Shown here in pieces: positions 1 to 12,114 of a stretch of DNA of 64,000 bases. Under the pieces are notes generated by a model that saw only the letters and a program-made list of their open reading frames with translations, searched no databases and had not been told where the DNA came from. The stretch comes from Marsupella aquatica. Taxonomy: Eukaryota > Marchantiophyta. Location: contig OZ316891.1 in NCBI GenBank assembly GCA_973895155.1, positions 13,764,001 to 13,828,000 of the forward strand. The letters are read 5' to 3'. The position numbers were made by a program, and so were the translations under genes. Within the stretch, counting starts at the first letter, position 1. Each line of letters opens with the position of its first letter.

Positions 1-160
1 GGTCCTAATAAACTAACCAGTAATGTGCAAAGCAAACCTACACTTCACGCCGACAGTAAAAATGAAGCTTCAGTGACATCCTAATAATCTGACTACAGTA
101 CTGCACAAAGCAAAGCTACACAATTCACGCCTACGCACTAAAATAAGCTTCTACACCCTG
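1..160. repeat. Two imperfect tandem copies of an ~84-bp unit
   Basis: The first 160 bases contain two diverged copies of one unit. The shared words are a CCTAATAA start, GTGCAAAGCAAA versus CTGCACAAAGCAAAG, CTACAC, TTCACGCC and an AAGCTTC end. No coding potential is seen. The copy may extend beyond the window edge. Confidence 0.5.
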
Positions 161-2727
161 ACTCTTGGGAAGATGAAGAGGGCAAAAGGGGTGGGGACTA
201 CCCGGGAGTAACTGTGGGACAAATTCTTTCCCAGTATTAAATGCCACAGCATGGGCAGTCAGGCTACTTATATATTATTCCCGTGACAGGCTACTGTCGT
301 TAGAATTATTCCCTACTGAACGGGAGAACCGGGAGGGCGTCCTAATTCTCACCATGATTGCGCAGGAACTTCGGTCTACGCTACAGGGGTCACATGAAAC
401 ACGTCCTCCGTGCTCGAGACAAATTTTCCTAGGGGGAGGGGAGGACCGAGGAAGGGTGTGTTTCATGAGTGGAGTATCGTCCAGAACTGGGTATGATTGA
501 GCGATGGAGATTAGCCTGGCAGATCGTCTCGTTAGGTCAAGATTGCGTCTCGGCAAAAGCGCTTCGAGAGTACCGCTGCGAAATAATGGTGGAGATTTAG
601 ATTCGATCAGCAATTGAAAACATGCACTGAACTGTTGATAACATGCTGTTGTTGTATTTATTCCGGATCCCAACTAAGGTCTCAAGAGGACCGCAATTGT
701 TGGAACAGTACATTAAAAAATCGTCGCTCAGACCTAAAACAGAAGGTCGGTGCAAGCTTTCAGACACAGTCGCCAGCTGCTGAGATCTGAGCTGTGTATG
801 CACAACTGCACTGGAGTACCTGCACCCGACACCGAGCGCAAGATCAACTGGCGATGTCTCTGCCCAGCCGCTGCATACTGTGAAACTGTTCATTTCGTGT
901 AAACGAAAACCTGCAGACGTGTATTCTGCAGAATGCTACCACTATTATCCCTTCTGAGTTTGGAGTAGGGAAGAGAGAATCTAAGCGCCTGCTCGAATGA
1001 TGTCCGCAACTGAATGGGACGAAATGTATCGGTCGACCGCCTCCAGCAGATCCTTCTAAGAAGACATTCGTGAACTGCCCCTCTCCCCGCCGCTTGGAAG
1101 CGGACGATTGTGTGAATGTCACGACTAAGTTGTCGCCCGTCCGAGAAATGTCATGCGAATTTGGAAATTGCGACTACCACCGCTATGAAACCCGGGCGTT
1201 GATGGCCCTGGGCCGGTGACTAAGTGACGAACGTATCAAGAGACTAGGTGACGAACGTATCAAGAGACAGCAGAAGGTAGGGTGAGGTGCAAGCTCTCAC
1301 AACTCCCCCGTGCAGTATTCAGAGTCCTGATCGACAGCACTGACGCTGTCGACGACCAACACCACGGCTGCTGAAACTTGAACGCGGAGAAGCTCGAGAA
1401 TAGTCAGTGAAATGTGATGTCGTAAGAATCATAAGCGCCATGAGTGCATCATTCTACATTCTCATGATTAGGTTGCACCGGCAACTACTTACATGATTTA
1501 TCACGGCTTGCCCTTCCCACCCACATGATATGAGGACACCCGGCCCAATCGAATTCATCACTGCCTTCCCGAATCGAGCGAAATTGTGCCGGCTTCAGAT
1601 TTTCCGTGCGCTCGTAAGTGATGAGTAATAATGGCCAAACGAGTTAGAATCATTGAAACTACTAGTATCTTCCGAAGACTACTGGCCAACAAAACGAAAT
1701 CGTATCAGGTCAGCCTCGCTCTTTTCGTAGGGTGCACAAAGCAAGATTCAACAGAAGTAGCGGGTGCCTTGGCAGGCGACGATTGTATGCGTTTCCTGAT
1801 CAGCCTCTCCTTCATGTAACTCAGCCCATGGTGCCACACGAATGCCTTGACGCTAAGGAACATCTGGTCCGCTGATACCATTTTCTGGGAGATCTCTCCC
1901 ATCTCTCTCTCTCCTCGGCGGTTTTCCTCTCCCAGTCCTCGAAAAATATCACGCAAAGTACCGTATTAATCGGACCGATCCACGCCAGTACGAATGCTCC
2001 TTCGTATCGTGCTTGCCGAGGTTGGATTGGACTAGCAATCCAATCCAAGAGAGAGCTGTTGCCTCGACAGAACAGGTTGCAGGCAGGCAGGGACAAGTGA
2101 ACCGGCTGCACATAGATATATGCGTAGTATACATAAGGCCGTCGCATGGAGACGACGAGTCCAAGAATTCCGGTACATGTGAATCGCAACCGTGTCGACG
2201 ACTGTCGACCTCCGCAGAAGTGGTGTGGCAGGTAGCTACTCCAGCTGCCTCCCTTGCAGGCGTGCTGTGCTCCTTCTTCGGGTTTCCGAATTTGACTTGG
2301 TGGAGGAGGTCGCACTAGGCCTACAGTAGTACTACTAGAGTGTCGACACCACCACTGTTGTAGCTTCCCGCGGTGCTGTGCTTCTTCTGCTGCGCCATGC
2401 GCTGCGTTCGCTTCTTCCCAAGAGTTCGATACGATCCCTGGATTCGGAGCAGCGGAGACGCGAAAGGCGCAGTCCAGCGAGGGCAAGCGAGTAAGCGACA
2501 ATGATGGTAGAGTTTCCCAAACGGATCAGCCGACGAAAGGACGCGGAATCGGTGCGAAAGTGCCGTCTCTGACGAGATCACGCGGATTCCAGAAGCTGTG
2601 GAATCATGTCTTTCTCGTGAGCTGCCGAAGTGCCGAGTAGTTATTCACTTATTCGGAACCCGCGACCGAAGTTCAAGTGCAGTGTGTAAAAAGTCTGCGT
2701 CGCAACAAAACAGAACAACAGCACTGA
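161..2727. other. No recognisable gene; unassigned GC-richer DNA
   Basis: Several open frames of 60-226 codons lie here, the longest on the minus strand at 1821-2501. They overlap one another on both strands, have no recognised domain, and their composition is that of chance frames in GC-richer DNA. The GC level is higher than in the AT-rich stretch that starts near 2750, so this could be the edge of a gene lying to the left. I cannot support a product. Confidence 0.4.
1218..1265. repeat. 24-bp direct tandem duplication
   Basis: Two adjacent copies of GACTAAGTGACGAACGTATC... differ by one base (A/G at the sixth position). This looks like simple replication slippage and has no evident function. 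Confidence 0.75.
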
Positions 2728-4440
2728 CATGACTACCTTAGTGCGTAGTGCCATCCCTGCTCGCGCAGTACCTGCGCCGCGCTACATTCATTATTTTCCA
2801 TTTTAATAATACGGAAAGGCCACGGAAAGTGAAAGCCGAGATGGGCCACCATGTTGGACAGAGTGCTCACGTGGACCACATTTTGGTGGTCCATCTGAGT
2901 TTTGGGGCCTTTAAATTGATGATTATGACTCTTAAAAATAATTTTAAAATTTTCACATGCAAGGGCAACTAGAGAAGGAGAGGACGTTAAGAAAGAAAAG
3001 CCCTAATACTTCATATTAACACTATGAAAATTAATCTAATAGAATTTATCACTCGGCATTCCATGATGAAGAAGTGAACCAAAATGGTCAAAAATTCATT
3101 GTCACTTTTATAGAAGTGTAGCTTGCCTACTCCTCTAGCACATACTCAAAAATAAAAAATTATTTGAATATATGATCATCAAATTATTATAACTAAACTC
3201 AGATTTGGGTAAATGTGATCCATGGGGATTTCAAACCACCAAACTTAAGTTGCAGTCCATGGGAGCATCACTTTCCAAGGCCAGGTCTCTCAACTTATCT
3301 TCTTTTCTTGTCTAGAAAGGATATAGTATTATTTTTGTCTAGAAAGGAAACAAGGAAGATCAACCAAGAAGAACACTTAGTAACTCTCCCCACCCCAATA
3401 GTGTCATAAGTCCATTGTAGGGAACCCATTTCAGGGTGAGCCCTCATGGACCCAACAAGGATCTGCACCAGGAGAGAGAGATGATTAAATAGGATCACAA
3501 AGACATTCATTCGTTGCAGGGAACACATTTCAGGGTGAGCCCCCAAAGATTCGACAGGAACCCGCACCAAGAGGGAGAGAGTATTAAACCAGGGTCACAA
3601 AGTGGGCAACCAAGGGCCGAGCAGATAATCAGAACTCCTACCCACTACCCTCAAAACCCATCACACCTGCACATATAACTTCCATACCTGGGACCCCTCA
3701 AATCCAGGCTAATTCCCTAGCCAACTGATCTATGCCAGTGGTTAAATATTGCAATCCTAGACTATTTTGATTCTTTCAATTATTTGAGGAAATAAGGCAA
3801 GGCAAGGCCAGGCCTCTCAATTCTCAAAGAAAATTTTAGTCTATCAATTGAGGTATATTAATTTACGTATAGGACACTTACAGTCCGGGCACAGGTTCAC
3901 TAGGCTGAAAACCTATGATCCGAAAAGCTGACCAGTGGAAGCTTATCATTCTGGGAGCATAGTTCAGACTAGAACTCCATTCCAAACCGTCCGTATAGTC
4001 TGCAAATATAGTATGGAAAAATGTTAACGTCATGACTTTCCGGGCAGAAGATTATGGAAATAGAAAGGACCTCCAAAAATGGTTAGACACCTGTTTCTTC
4101 CTTAGCAAATTTAGCATTTGATGGACCCCCCAAAATGAAAAGTGTTACATGATGGGACCCCTGAGTGATTCAGACCACTAATAGACATTAATAAGTCAAA
4201 GCCCAGAGCCTCAGGGGTCCCATCAAGTATCTGGGGTCGATTAGACAAACAATGATTCTCATTGAAACTACTAGGGAGTCTTAAAAGCTTAGCAATACTA
4301 GTCTCAATGCTTGGCAGTACCACGATAAAGTGTATATTAACTCAAAAATTATGGGAACTCCTAGACTACCTTAGTCTGTAGTGCCATCCCTGTCCGCGCA
4401 GGACCTGGACTGCAATACATTGATTATTTTTCATTTTAAT
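2728..4440. repeat. Direct repeats (~80 bp) bounding 1.6 kb
   Basis: A block at about 2731-2812 recurs at 4364-4441. Both copies have GACTACCTTAGT, TAGTGCCATCCCTG, CGCGCAG, ACCTG and an ATTATTTTyCATTTTAAT end. A second shared block, ATAAGGCAAGGC followed by TCTCTCAATTCTCAA, is at about 3790 and 4443, and GTCCATGGGAGCATCACTT is at about 3256 and 5355. These look like diverged dispersed repeats, possibly remnants of a non-coding transposon. No terminal structure was identified. Confidence 0.55.
3415..3590. repeat. Two tandem copies of an ~100-bp unit
   Basis: The phrase ATTTCAGGGTGAGCCC occurs at about 3430 and 3528. In each copy it is followed by GGA(T/A)(C/T)C(T/G)GCACCA and GGGAGAGAG/GAGAGAGA. 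The units differ at several positions, so the duplication is not recent. It is non-coding. Confidence 0.65.
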
Positions 4441-4710
4441 AAATAAGGCAAGGCCATGGCAGGTCTCTCAATTCTCAATAAAATCCAATTCTTTCAATTC
4501 TCAACAAAACATGATTCTACTACAGCGTCTCAAAGCTCATCAACATGCACCAGTCTCAATGCTTGGTGGTACAAGGATTACATCTACCCTAATTCAATCA
4601 TGAAGAACTCCAAGAAAAGTTGTGAGAGCCAATCTTTGGCTACTGTATGGAAAACCCACGGGCTCAACATTTAACCAACAACCTTAACAACTTTCCCATA
4701 ATTTTATGCT

Positions 4711-4756
4711 CAGTTGCAACTTTCCGGAAATCTGGAAATCCGGAAAGTTGCAACTG
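4711..4756. repeat. Perfect 18-bp inverted repeat with 10-nt loop
   Basis: The left arm CAGTTGCAACTTTCCGGA (4711-4728) is the exact reverse complement of the right arm at 4739-4756. They are separated by AATCTGGAAA. The stem is balanced in GC and no poly-T tract follows. It could form a cruciform or RNA hairpin. No gene is adjacent. Confidence 0.9.
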
Positions 4757-7700
4757 CGCTGGCTTTGAGCTTGACGTGGTGGTGGCTTTGCATTTTGGGT
4801 GATGGACAACCGAGAATGAAAGAAAAATGATATGTGCCATCATATTAAGATGAAGCCATAACCCCTGTCTTTATGGGGTGGGCAATGCTGCCTCCTCCCA
4901 TTTTAAAAAATCCTTAATTGGATCCAATAACCAAAGTTATGGGATGTACCATGAATTTTTTAACTTTTGGTCATGGACTAATAGGTTCATGGGAAAGCTC
5001 TTTCCAAGCCTTGTCTCACAACCCAAGAAAATAAATTCTATTGGATATCCAAGCAGATAATGAATGTCAAATTTTGGAAGCCTAAAGTGCGGATAGTGTC
5101 CTATGGAGTGGTCTTTAAAAATTCATAACTCTCTCAATTCTTCATGAAAAGTACTGTGGAGGTATCAGACTTGCAAGAGAGGTCTTTTTAAGCCACTTCT
5201 AAGGAGCCCAAGAATAGTCAATTCTGCTAGATAGAAAAGGAGATATTGAAAGTCAGACTTGCTATTAAGAAATTTTTTGAAAAGAGAAGGGTGTCAATGA
5301 GTGACGATGTAAAAGTCATGACGGTCCATGGGGGTTGCATATTTCATGGGCTCCGTCCATGGGAGCATCACTTCCGACAAGCCATTATTTTTCATTTGAA
5401 TGAAATTAAAGGCAACCACAGAATATTGAAATTTGCACCATCACAATCTCTGTGTTCTCTTTTATTTGAGATTTTGCTCACGATGCAAATGTGTGCAATC
5501 TGTCTAGTATTCTTTGAAATAAGTCTCCCTTCATTGTTCGGTTGATTAAATTGCTTTGGGCCCACTTTTTGCTCCAAATAGTGTAATGCACAAATTGGGA
5601 TCAGTGCCTTCTTTACAAATGGAATAGGTCTTACCCTAATGTTATTGAATGCACACAATATTAGTGCTAGTCCCTAATTAACACTTGTAACTCTAATTGA
5701 AGAGTAATAACAGCAATTCTGGGCTACACAAGTGGTGTTAGCAAGACCAATTAGGTCACTACCCTCCTCACCATTATTAGGCTTAATTACACACCATTTA
5801 GTGTAACATACAGTTATAATTAGTTAGGCTAATTTAAGTGACCAAGCCTATTGTGACAAAAATAATTGTAATTATCTCTCTTTTTGCACCGTGAATAATA
5901 ATTATTCCATATTCTATATTTATTTTTATGACTGTTAGGGAAGGTCCCCATAGACGAGTGGCCCACAGACAAAAACAATGGCAATTTGATAAACAGAAAA
6001 AAATGGTAGAGTGCAGGGTGTGCTAATGACTAAAATTTGGATTACCTCTTGTGGTATGATTTTGAAGGATACTTATGGCTAAAATTTATAGTACCTCTTG
6101 AGGTGGATCTGGAAGGGCTTTCTCTTGGTCTCTAGGACAATGGAATCTTATCACCACCCTCTTTGGTCAGGACGCAGTCTAACTCGCCCATTTGACAGTG
6201 TAAGGTAGAACACACGCGAGAGGTTCATTTCTCATGTAAAGCCAAGTAGCTATAGCTTTACACAAACAGGGAATCATTGTGCTAACGTTTTCCCATAACA
6301 ATTCACCGACACCCAAATCAAAATAGTAGAAAGGAATCAATGACTAAGGAGAGTCAGGAATCCCTGTCATAAGATCAACAATAAAAAAAGTGCTAGCGAA
6401 GGGGGCTTTACAAGAATTGGGGGGCACAAATACTTACTTTTCATCCATTGCATGCATACACTAGTTAAAAATGCTAGAGTCAATATGTGTCAGGTAGAGA
6501 ATGAATGCAAGATCCTGAATAGAAATGTACCAAGGAAAAGAAAGCAAAACCCAAAATGGAACAAGGGATGCATTATTTTGACCACCTCAAGAATGAGGGG
6601 TCCAAGATTTTGAAAAAAAAAAGCTTGGCCACATCAGCAGAAAAAGGGTCCTACAAGGGACCCACTAGCAAGTGACTAGGATAGGTACTGGTTTTGCCAG
6701 ATTGTGCACGCCAGTGCAAGTACAGGGTAGTCAGGTTTGTTCACTCATTTTGAATGGCTAAGATTGCATCTCACACATAGGAAAAAGGACAGGCTTATGA
6801 GTTATTGGAAAGCCAAAAAGTGAGATTTCCTCCAGGTCCATGTAGTGGTCTGAAAAACAGACTCAAGGACATGACACTTAAACACAGGTAAACACAAGAA
6901 TAGTGGGAACCACTGCAATCTATCGATAAACGTTCACACCAAATGGCCTCTTCTAGTAAGGTCAAGAAGTACCACCCACTTGAAAAGAACAGCGTAATCT
7001 CAATCTCCAAAAAGGTGAAGTTCAAATAAAGAGTTTGTTTAGCACTGCAAGCAATTGCTTTTTGCCCTAAATGTAGTTCATGATAGGGAACTTACACATG
7101 TGGAGGGTCCAGGCAACAGACTTTTCTGTGGAATGTAACATAGAGCATAATGTTTTTTTTTTGGTTGTGTGTGTGTGTGTTGTGGGGGGTGGGGGGGAAG
7201 GGGGTGGTCTGAAAAAGGCAACTCCCCATGGAACCGGGAGGGTGGCTCACCTATCCTCCCCCCAACTCTGTTCAGAGTAGGTGGCTAGTTAAAGCTTATC
7301 TCGAAGGAACTGTTGGCCTTGAATGGTCCTTCTATGACTCATGGTAGGGAGGATATGTTGAAGTACGAGATCTGAAACCACAATTGAACATGAGTGGCCC
7401 ACACTCATTTGTTCCACCTTGTATACAGGATGTTCTGGTCCACTTAAGGAGGTGCTCCTGGAAATTACTGTCCTTTTGTGATGCCTCGCAAATGGATTTG
7501 TGAAAGTATTAGGCCAACATCCTACTAAATTGACAAGCATAATTGGATGGAACTATTGTATAGTCGTCTGGTCAGATCTTTGAGTACTCTCTTTCGTTTG
7601 GCATACAGTTAAAAAAACTTTTTAGGACGAGTATGGCTATTAGGTTGTCTGGAAGTCATGATGTAAGTTTTGATCACAGTTGGTCTTGCAAAAGATTGTG

Positions 7701-8317
7701 TAATCTCAAACCACATGTCCTGTACTGTGGTTTTAGACTAACGGGAGAAAACATAGCACAATCTTTACTTCTGTTTTTTGGGGTTACGAATAGGCAAGTG
7801 AAGGTTTCCAGTCAATCCTGAATGCCAAGCTTTGCTAGTAAGAAGAGGGTGAGTAGCTACTATCTCCCTACATTGTGCTCGTTTGCAGTTTGTTTTTCAC
7901 CCCACCCCAACCATCTCCCTCCGTCATGCTCGTTTCCAGGTCATTTTTCACCCACCCCCACCATTAGTTTTGCTCCCAGGGTCAGTCTAGAGGCTTTACT
8001 CTAGACCATAGGCCCCTCCCTAGCTTTTGCTGGTGTCTTAAGATAGATTTACCACAATGCCACCTTGGTGTACTTGCTGTGAACTCTGAATTTTCTTTGT
8101 AGATGTCACATCTCTGCGTCCACCTTTTATTATGCTTCTATCACATTGGCTTTCTTTATTCAGGTTTTGTTAGTTATTCAGGTTTTCTTGCCAAAATAGG
8201 GTAAACCTGATAGGGTTTTCTTGCCAAAATGACAAAACACTGAAACTGTACTTGATGTCCCGAGCTTCGATATCTTCCTGTTTCCGATGGAAATGACACC
8301 TCGAAGCTATTGCAGAA
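4757..8317. other. AT-rich intergenic DNA without recognisable genes
   Basis: Only short chance frames are present. A (GT)n tract followed by G-runs lies at about 7164-7205. A copy of the GTCCATGGGAGCATCACTT phrase seen upstream lies near 5355. I see no exon structure, RNA gene or transposon terminus. Confidence 0.5.
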
Positions 8318-8757
8318 TAAAGAGATTTGACACTTTAACCTTGGCCCCTTTTACCACCAAAGATAGATGACACTTCTTTCCCCTCTAAGATAAGAGACTT
8401 GACACTTTAACATTGGCCCTTTTTACCACTAAAGATAGATTTGACACTTTTTTTCTCCCTCGAAGACAGCTGAAAAAGAGATTTGACACTTTAACATTGG
8501 CCCTTTTTTACAACTGGATAGATTTGGTACTTTTTTTCCACTCGGAATCAACTGGAAAAATTGAAATTTGACACTTCAACATTGGCACTCGTAAAATAAA
8601 TAGATTTGACACTTTTTCCTCCTCGAAAGCAAGTGAGAAAGAGATTTGACACTTTAACATCGGCGCTTTTTCACTAAAGAGAGATTTGACACGTCTTCCC
8701 TTCGAAAGATACTGAAGAAGTGAATTTGACACTACAAACTTGCCCAGTTTTTACAGT
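8318..8757. repeat. Degenerate tandem array, ~75-80-bp units
   Basis: About six diverged units repeat the core GATTTGACACTTTAACATTGG followed by a T-rich stretch, an A-rich GATAGATTTGACAC segment and CCTCGAAAG-like words. Copies start near 8328, 8394, 8480, 8567, 8640 and 8718. The array is too diverged to be a young satellite. A shadow minus-strand frame at 8508-8732 reads a repetitive LKCQIS motif and is not a gene. Confidence 0.75.
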
Positions 8758-10097
8758 AAACGTTGGTGGGTCCTGCCCAATTGCATGTTGTTATTCCACT
8801 TCACTCACGACCAGCCTTCCTCTGCTCTGTCCCTTGCAAATTTGTGGTACACAGCCGAGCTCCTCGGCCATCCAACTCGCAACTCAAGTGTTGTAATGTC
8901 CTTATCTCTCCAGCAAGATTGTCGTCTTCGTGAACGAGATGATTTTGCAAGTCGACATTACGTTCGATGGGAGATCTTACCAGTTGCACAGTGATCAGTG
9001 TTATCTTCAAGAATATTTTACAACACTGGTGTTTGGCAGACGATCACTTTCTCTGACGGGGTACTCTGAAAGAGTTCATTAAATGACCAGCTCCCGGAGG
9101 ACCATCTCTGCTGAATGAATGTCCGAGCGGATATCTGAAAGATTTGATTAGGTGACCAACTCCTGGAGGGCCATCTCTGCTGAACGAATCTCCAAGTCGC
9201 AAACCAAGTTAACAAAAGCCACTGCATAAATACTGCCTATCATCAAGTATCCAAGCTTTGGAAGCAGGTTACATGGACTCCAAGGGGTTGTAGGGGCCGG
9301 CAATTAGAACACCAAGAGGATGACATTTTATCACAGGACAATTGAGGCAGTCAAGCCACAAAATTTGAGTGATTGACACCCCAGGGAGAGAAGTTTACCT
9401 GACTGGATGATCCAGATTTGAAGTTTCTTGTTCCCATGTTCTCTAAAAGGTCCAATTCAGATCAAGAATAGACTTAACAGGACCCCTCTCGCCATCTCCT
9501 GGACTTAACAGTCCAGCAAGATGCCATGAAGACTTAACAAGACTCCCCCTAACTGCCTATTTTGCCCAGGTCTTCATGGCATTTTACTCACAAGGGTCCT
9601 GTTAAGTCTTTTCTTGTTTTCCTATTAATCCACGCTCTGTAATGTACTTGCACGAGATTCTATAAGGATGATTACTATACGACAAAAGTCAGTGACGGGT
9701 CAGTGCTTGGCCAGAACGGCAAGCTTTAATGCACACGGGTCCTGAATTTCATTACGTTCAGATGATCGAAACTCAGCAATTTTCAGGAGATCTATCTGGA
9801 GTTTGATACTTGGGGGTTGCTAGACTCTGAAAGTCATGTGCTTACGACCCAGCCACTGACGGAAATTTAAAACAGAATCAGTCCACGAGTTGTGAAGCGT
9901 GCAAAACCACCTGACGCTTTGGCCACATTCCGTGTATCACAATGTCACGTCCTTCTTCCTGGTTGCCTCTAAAAATTCAACGCAAACCTCAACCAAGGTG
10001 ACCTTTCCACCATGATTGATTACAAGTTGCAACACAATGTAGACAAACGTGAGATTTATGACAGAGTGGATCAGTGCTTAAGATACACAAAGGGCGT
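8758..10097. other. Intergenic DNA with local repeats only
   Basis: No gene is recognised. Two diverged tandem units of ~68 bp lie at about 9058-9192, sharing CTGAAAGA, GACCA(G/A)CTCC(C/T)GGAGG and CCATCTCTGCTGAA. The only other structure is the hairpin at 9470-9612, listed separately. Confidence 0.5.
9470..9612. repeat. Nested inverted repeats, MITE-like
   Basis: The left arm AGACTTAACAGGACCC near 9470 pairs with GGGTCCTGTTAAGTCTT near 9595-9612. An inner arm GCCATGAAGACTTAAC pairs with GTCTTCATGGCATT. The word GACTTAACA occurs three times in the left half. The result is a ~140-bp segment with long terminal inverted repeats and no ORF. It could be a small MITE or a foldback element. No convincing target duplication was found. 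Confidence 0.65.
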
Positions 10098-10472
10098 CTT
10101 CTTCAAACCTGGATAGCTTTAAATTCCTCAAAATTAGTAAAAGACTCTTGGGCCACATGGTTTGGGTTGGGGCCTGCAGGGGAGGGGAGGCTTGGGGAGC
10201 CCCGAAAGTGAGTATCTTACAATGTGATACTGGATGGGCAGAGGTACCAGCCTGAATCAAAAGTATAGGTTACTTTTATCAAAGATAAAAGTGGATTTTG
10301 TAGTTAAACCTAGATAGCTTTAAGTTCCTCAACAGTAGTAAAAGACTCTTGAGCGAGTGCCCTTTGGGTCATATGGTTGGGGTTGGGGTCTGCTGGAGGG
10401 GGGGGGGGGGGGGGGGGGGCTTGAGGAGCCCCCAAAAGTGCGTACCTTGTGAATGTGATACCGGATTGGGAG
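10098..10472. repeat. Two direct copies of an ~150-bp unit, one with a G22 run
   Basis: The unit starts with AAACCTGGATAGCTTTAA near 10106 and AAACCTAGATAGCTTTAA near 10301. Both copies share AGTAAAAGACTCTTG, GGTTGGGG(C/T)CTGC, CTTG(G/A)GGAGCCCC and AATGTGATAC(T/C)GGAT. In the second copy the G-rich centre has become an uninterrupted run of 22 G (10398-10419). The run length is prone to slippage and sequencing error. Confidence 0.8.
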
Positions 10473-10838
10473 GGGAGGCAGTAGGGCTACTCACTAGCCC
10501 TAATAGGAGTAACTACTATTGTTATCTGTTGGTTTTAGTATATATGCTTGTGAAAGTAAAATATTTTGATACGCCTAAAAGGATTAAATATCCTTAATTA
10601 AATTGAAATGTGGAAAAAGGGGGAGGTCTTGGACACTTCCCCTTATATAGGGGAAGTTGTGGTTTAAATTTAAAGCATGTTTCATCGAACAGGGGGGGTG
10701 TTGTAGGCAGAAGAGGCCTTGAGCACATTCATATTGATCAAGAGCCACTTGCATCCTGGGAAATTTAATCCTATACAAATTAGTCCTGAACTGCTGACCT
10801 TAGTTTTGCAATCTTCCCAGGAACCTTGATCACTTCGC

Positions 10839-10981
10839 ACTGAAACAGCAGTCAGATCATTCTCGCCCCAGACCCTGGCCAGTGGGTATGTCCACCAAAC
10901 TCAGAGCCCACTGAATCAGCAGTCAGATCATTCTCGCCCGAGACCCCGACCAATGGGTATGTCCACCAAACGCAGAGCCCA
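10839..10981. repeat. 71-bp tandem duplication
   Basis: Two adjacent copies share CAGCAGTCAGATCATTCTCG, GGGTATGTCCACCAAAC and GCAGAGCCCA or TCAGAGCCCA. They differ at only about seven positions, so the duplication is fairly recent. A minus-strand frame through it reads repeated peptides and is not taken as a gene. Confidence 0.85.
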
Positions 10982-12114
10982 CATGTTGAAATTGAAGTAT
11001 AGTTATTCCAATAAAAAGAGAGAATGAGAGACATAGGGTAATTATAAAATGACTCATTAGTGTAAAACTGTATGGTATCATAGCAATAAGATTACAAATA
11101 ATAAAAAGGTAAAGGTGACATAGAGTAAAGGTGACTTAGATTAGACGTAAGCACTTTCAGACGAGATACTTCTTTTAGGGACCAAAGACCTGATGAAGGG
11201 CACGAGACAAATGCCGGCCTAGTCGATGCTGATGTAATGGAACAAACACAAACCCAGCACGTCTAAGCTCCAAAATTGCAATTTCAATTGATGATCATCT
11301 GAAACCTAACCAGCCGCAAACAGAATGCTGATCGAGGGAACAAAAATATCGAACATGTATAAGATGTGGTCGGACTTCAAATAATTACCCAGGTACGATT
11401 TTGGGCTTAGAAACCGAAGGGAAATCATGGATTCACGGGTGATTGGATATCAATTTCTGGAGCAGAGCACTTATAATCATTTGTGCTTTGCTGTAAACGT
11501 AGAAAGCTTGCGGGAAACTCTGAAGTTGTATAGGGACCCCAGTCTTCACAGCTTGGGCTCGACACGAACAAGCTAACATTAAGCTCGTTGTATAGCGGCC
11601 TTAGCCTTCACAGCTCGGACTCAACATGGATAAGCTAACACAAAGGTCAGTCTGACGTGCATGACTTTCGTCTATACAAAGGGTGCGGTGAACTGATCTG
11701 TATTCACCAGCAAAACATCTCTATATGCTCTAAAACTCAGTGTATGATACATTATGAGGTCTTTCATCCCTCGGAATGTCGGACTAAGGAACATCTACAA
11801 GCTAAAGCTCAGTCCAACGTACACAGCGCTAATCTAGAAAATCTGTGTCTAGAATGGGTTCGAGTGGAGTGACCTAATCAAAAACAAAAATTCGGTAAAA
11901 CTCCTATATCATTTGTATGGTACAATATGAGGGCTTTTTCAAGCCCTGTACTACCGAGTAAAGAATGGCTTACAAGGACGAGTTTGGGCTCATACATCCA
12001 GATCTGCAAACAGTTGTCTTCAGCCAAGCTTACAGCTAAGTCTTGGCTGGTCGACACTTTGGCAGAAGAAGTTTCCAGAGGCGGAGAATCGAACCCAGGG
12101 TAAAGGGAGCCGAG
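10982..12114. other. Region downstream of the GAE gene; two ~70-bp tandem units
   Basis: This is the 3' side of the minus-strand GAE gene. No other gene is recognised. At about 11527-11660 two diverged tandem units share TTGTATAG, (A/C)TTCACAGCT(T/C)GG, TCAACA/TCGACA and AAGCTAACA. A tRNA-like T-arm phrase (GGGTTCGATTC on the minus strand) occurs near 12090 but has no supporting cloverleaf. Confidence 0.45.

Noticed and set aside
12070-12110. tRNA T-arm-like phrase (GGGTTCGATTC on the minus strand)
   Set aside because: No matching acceptor stem, D-arm or anticodon arm could be laid out around it, and the arms flanking the phrase do not pair.
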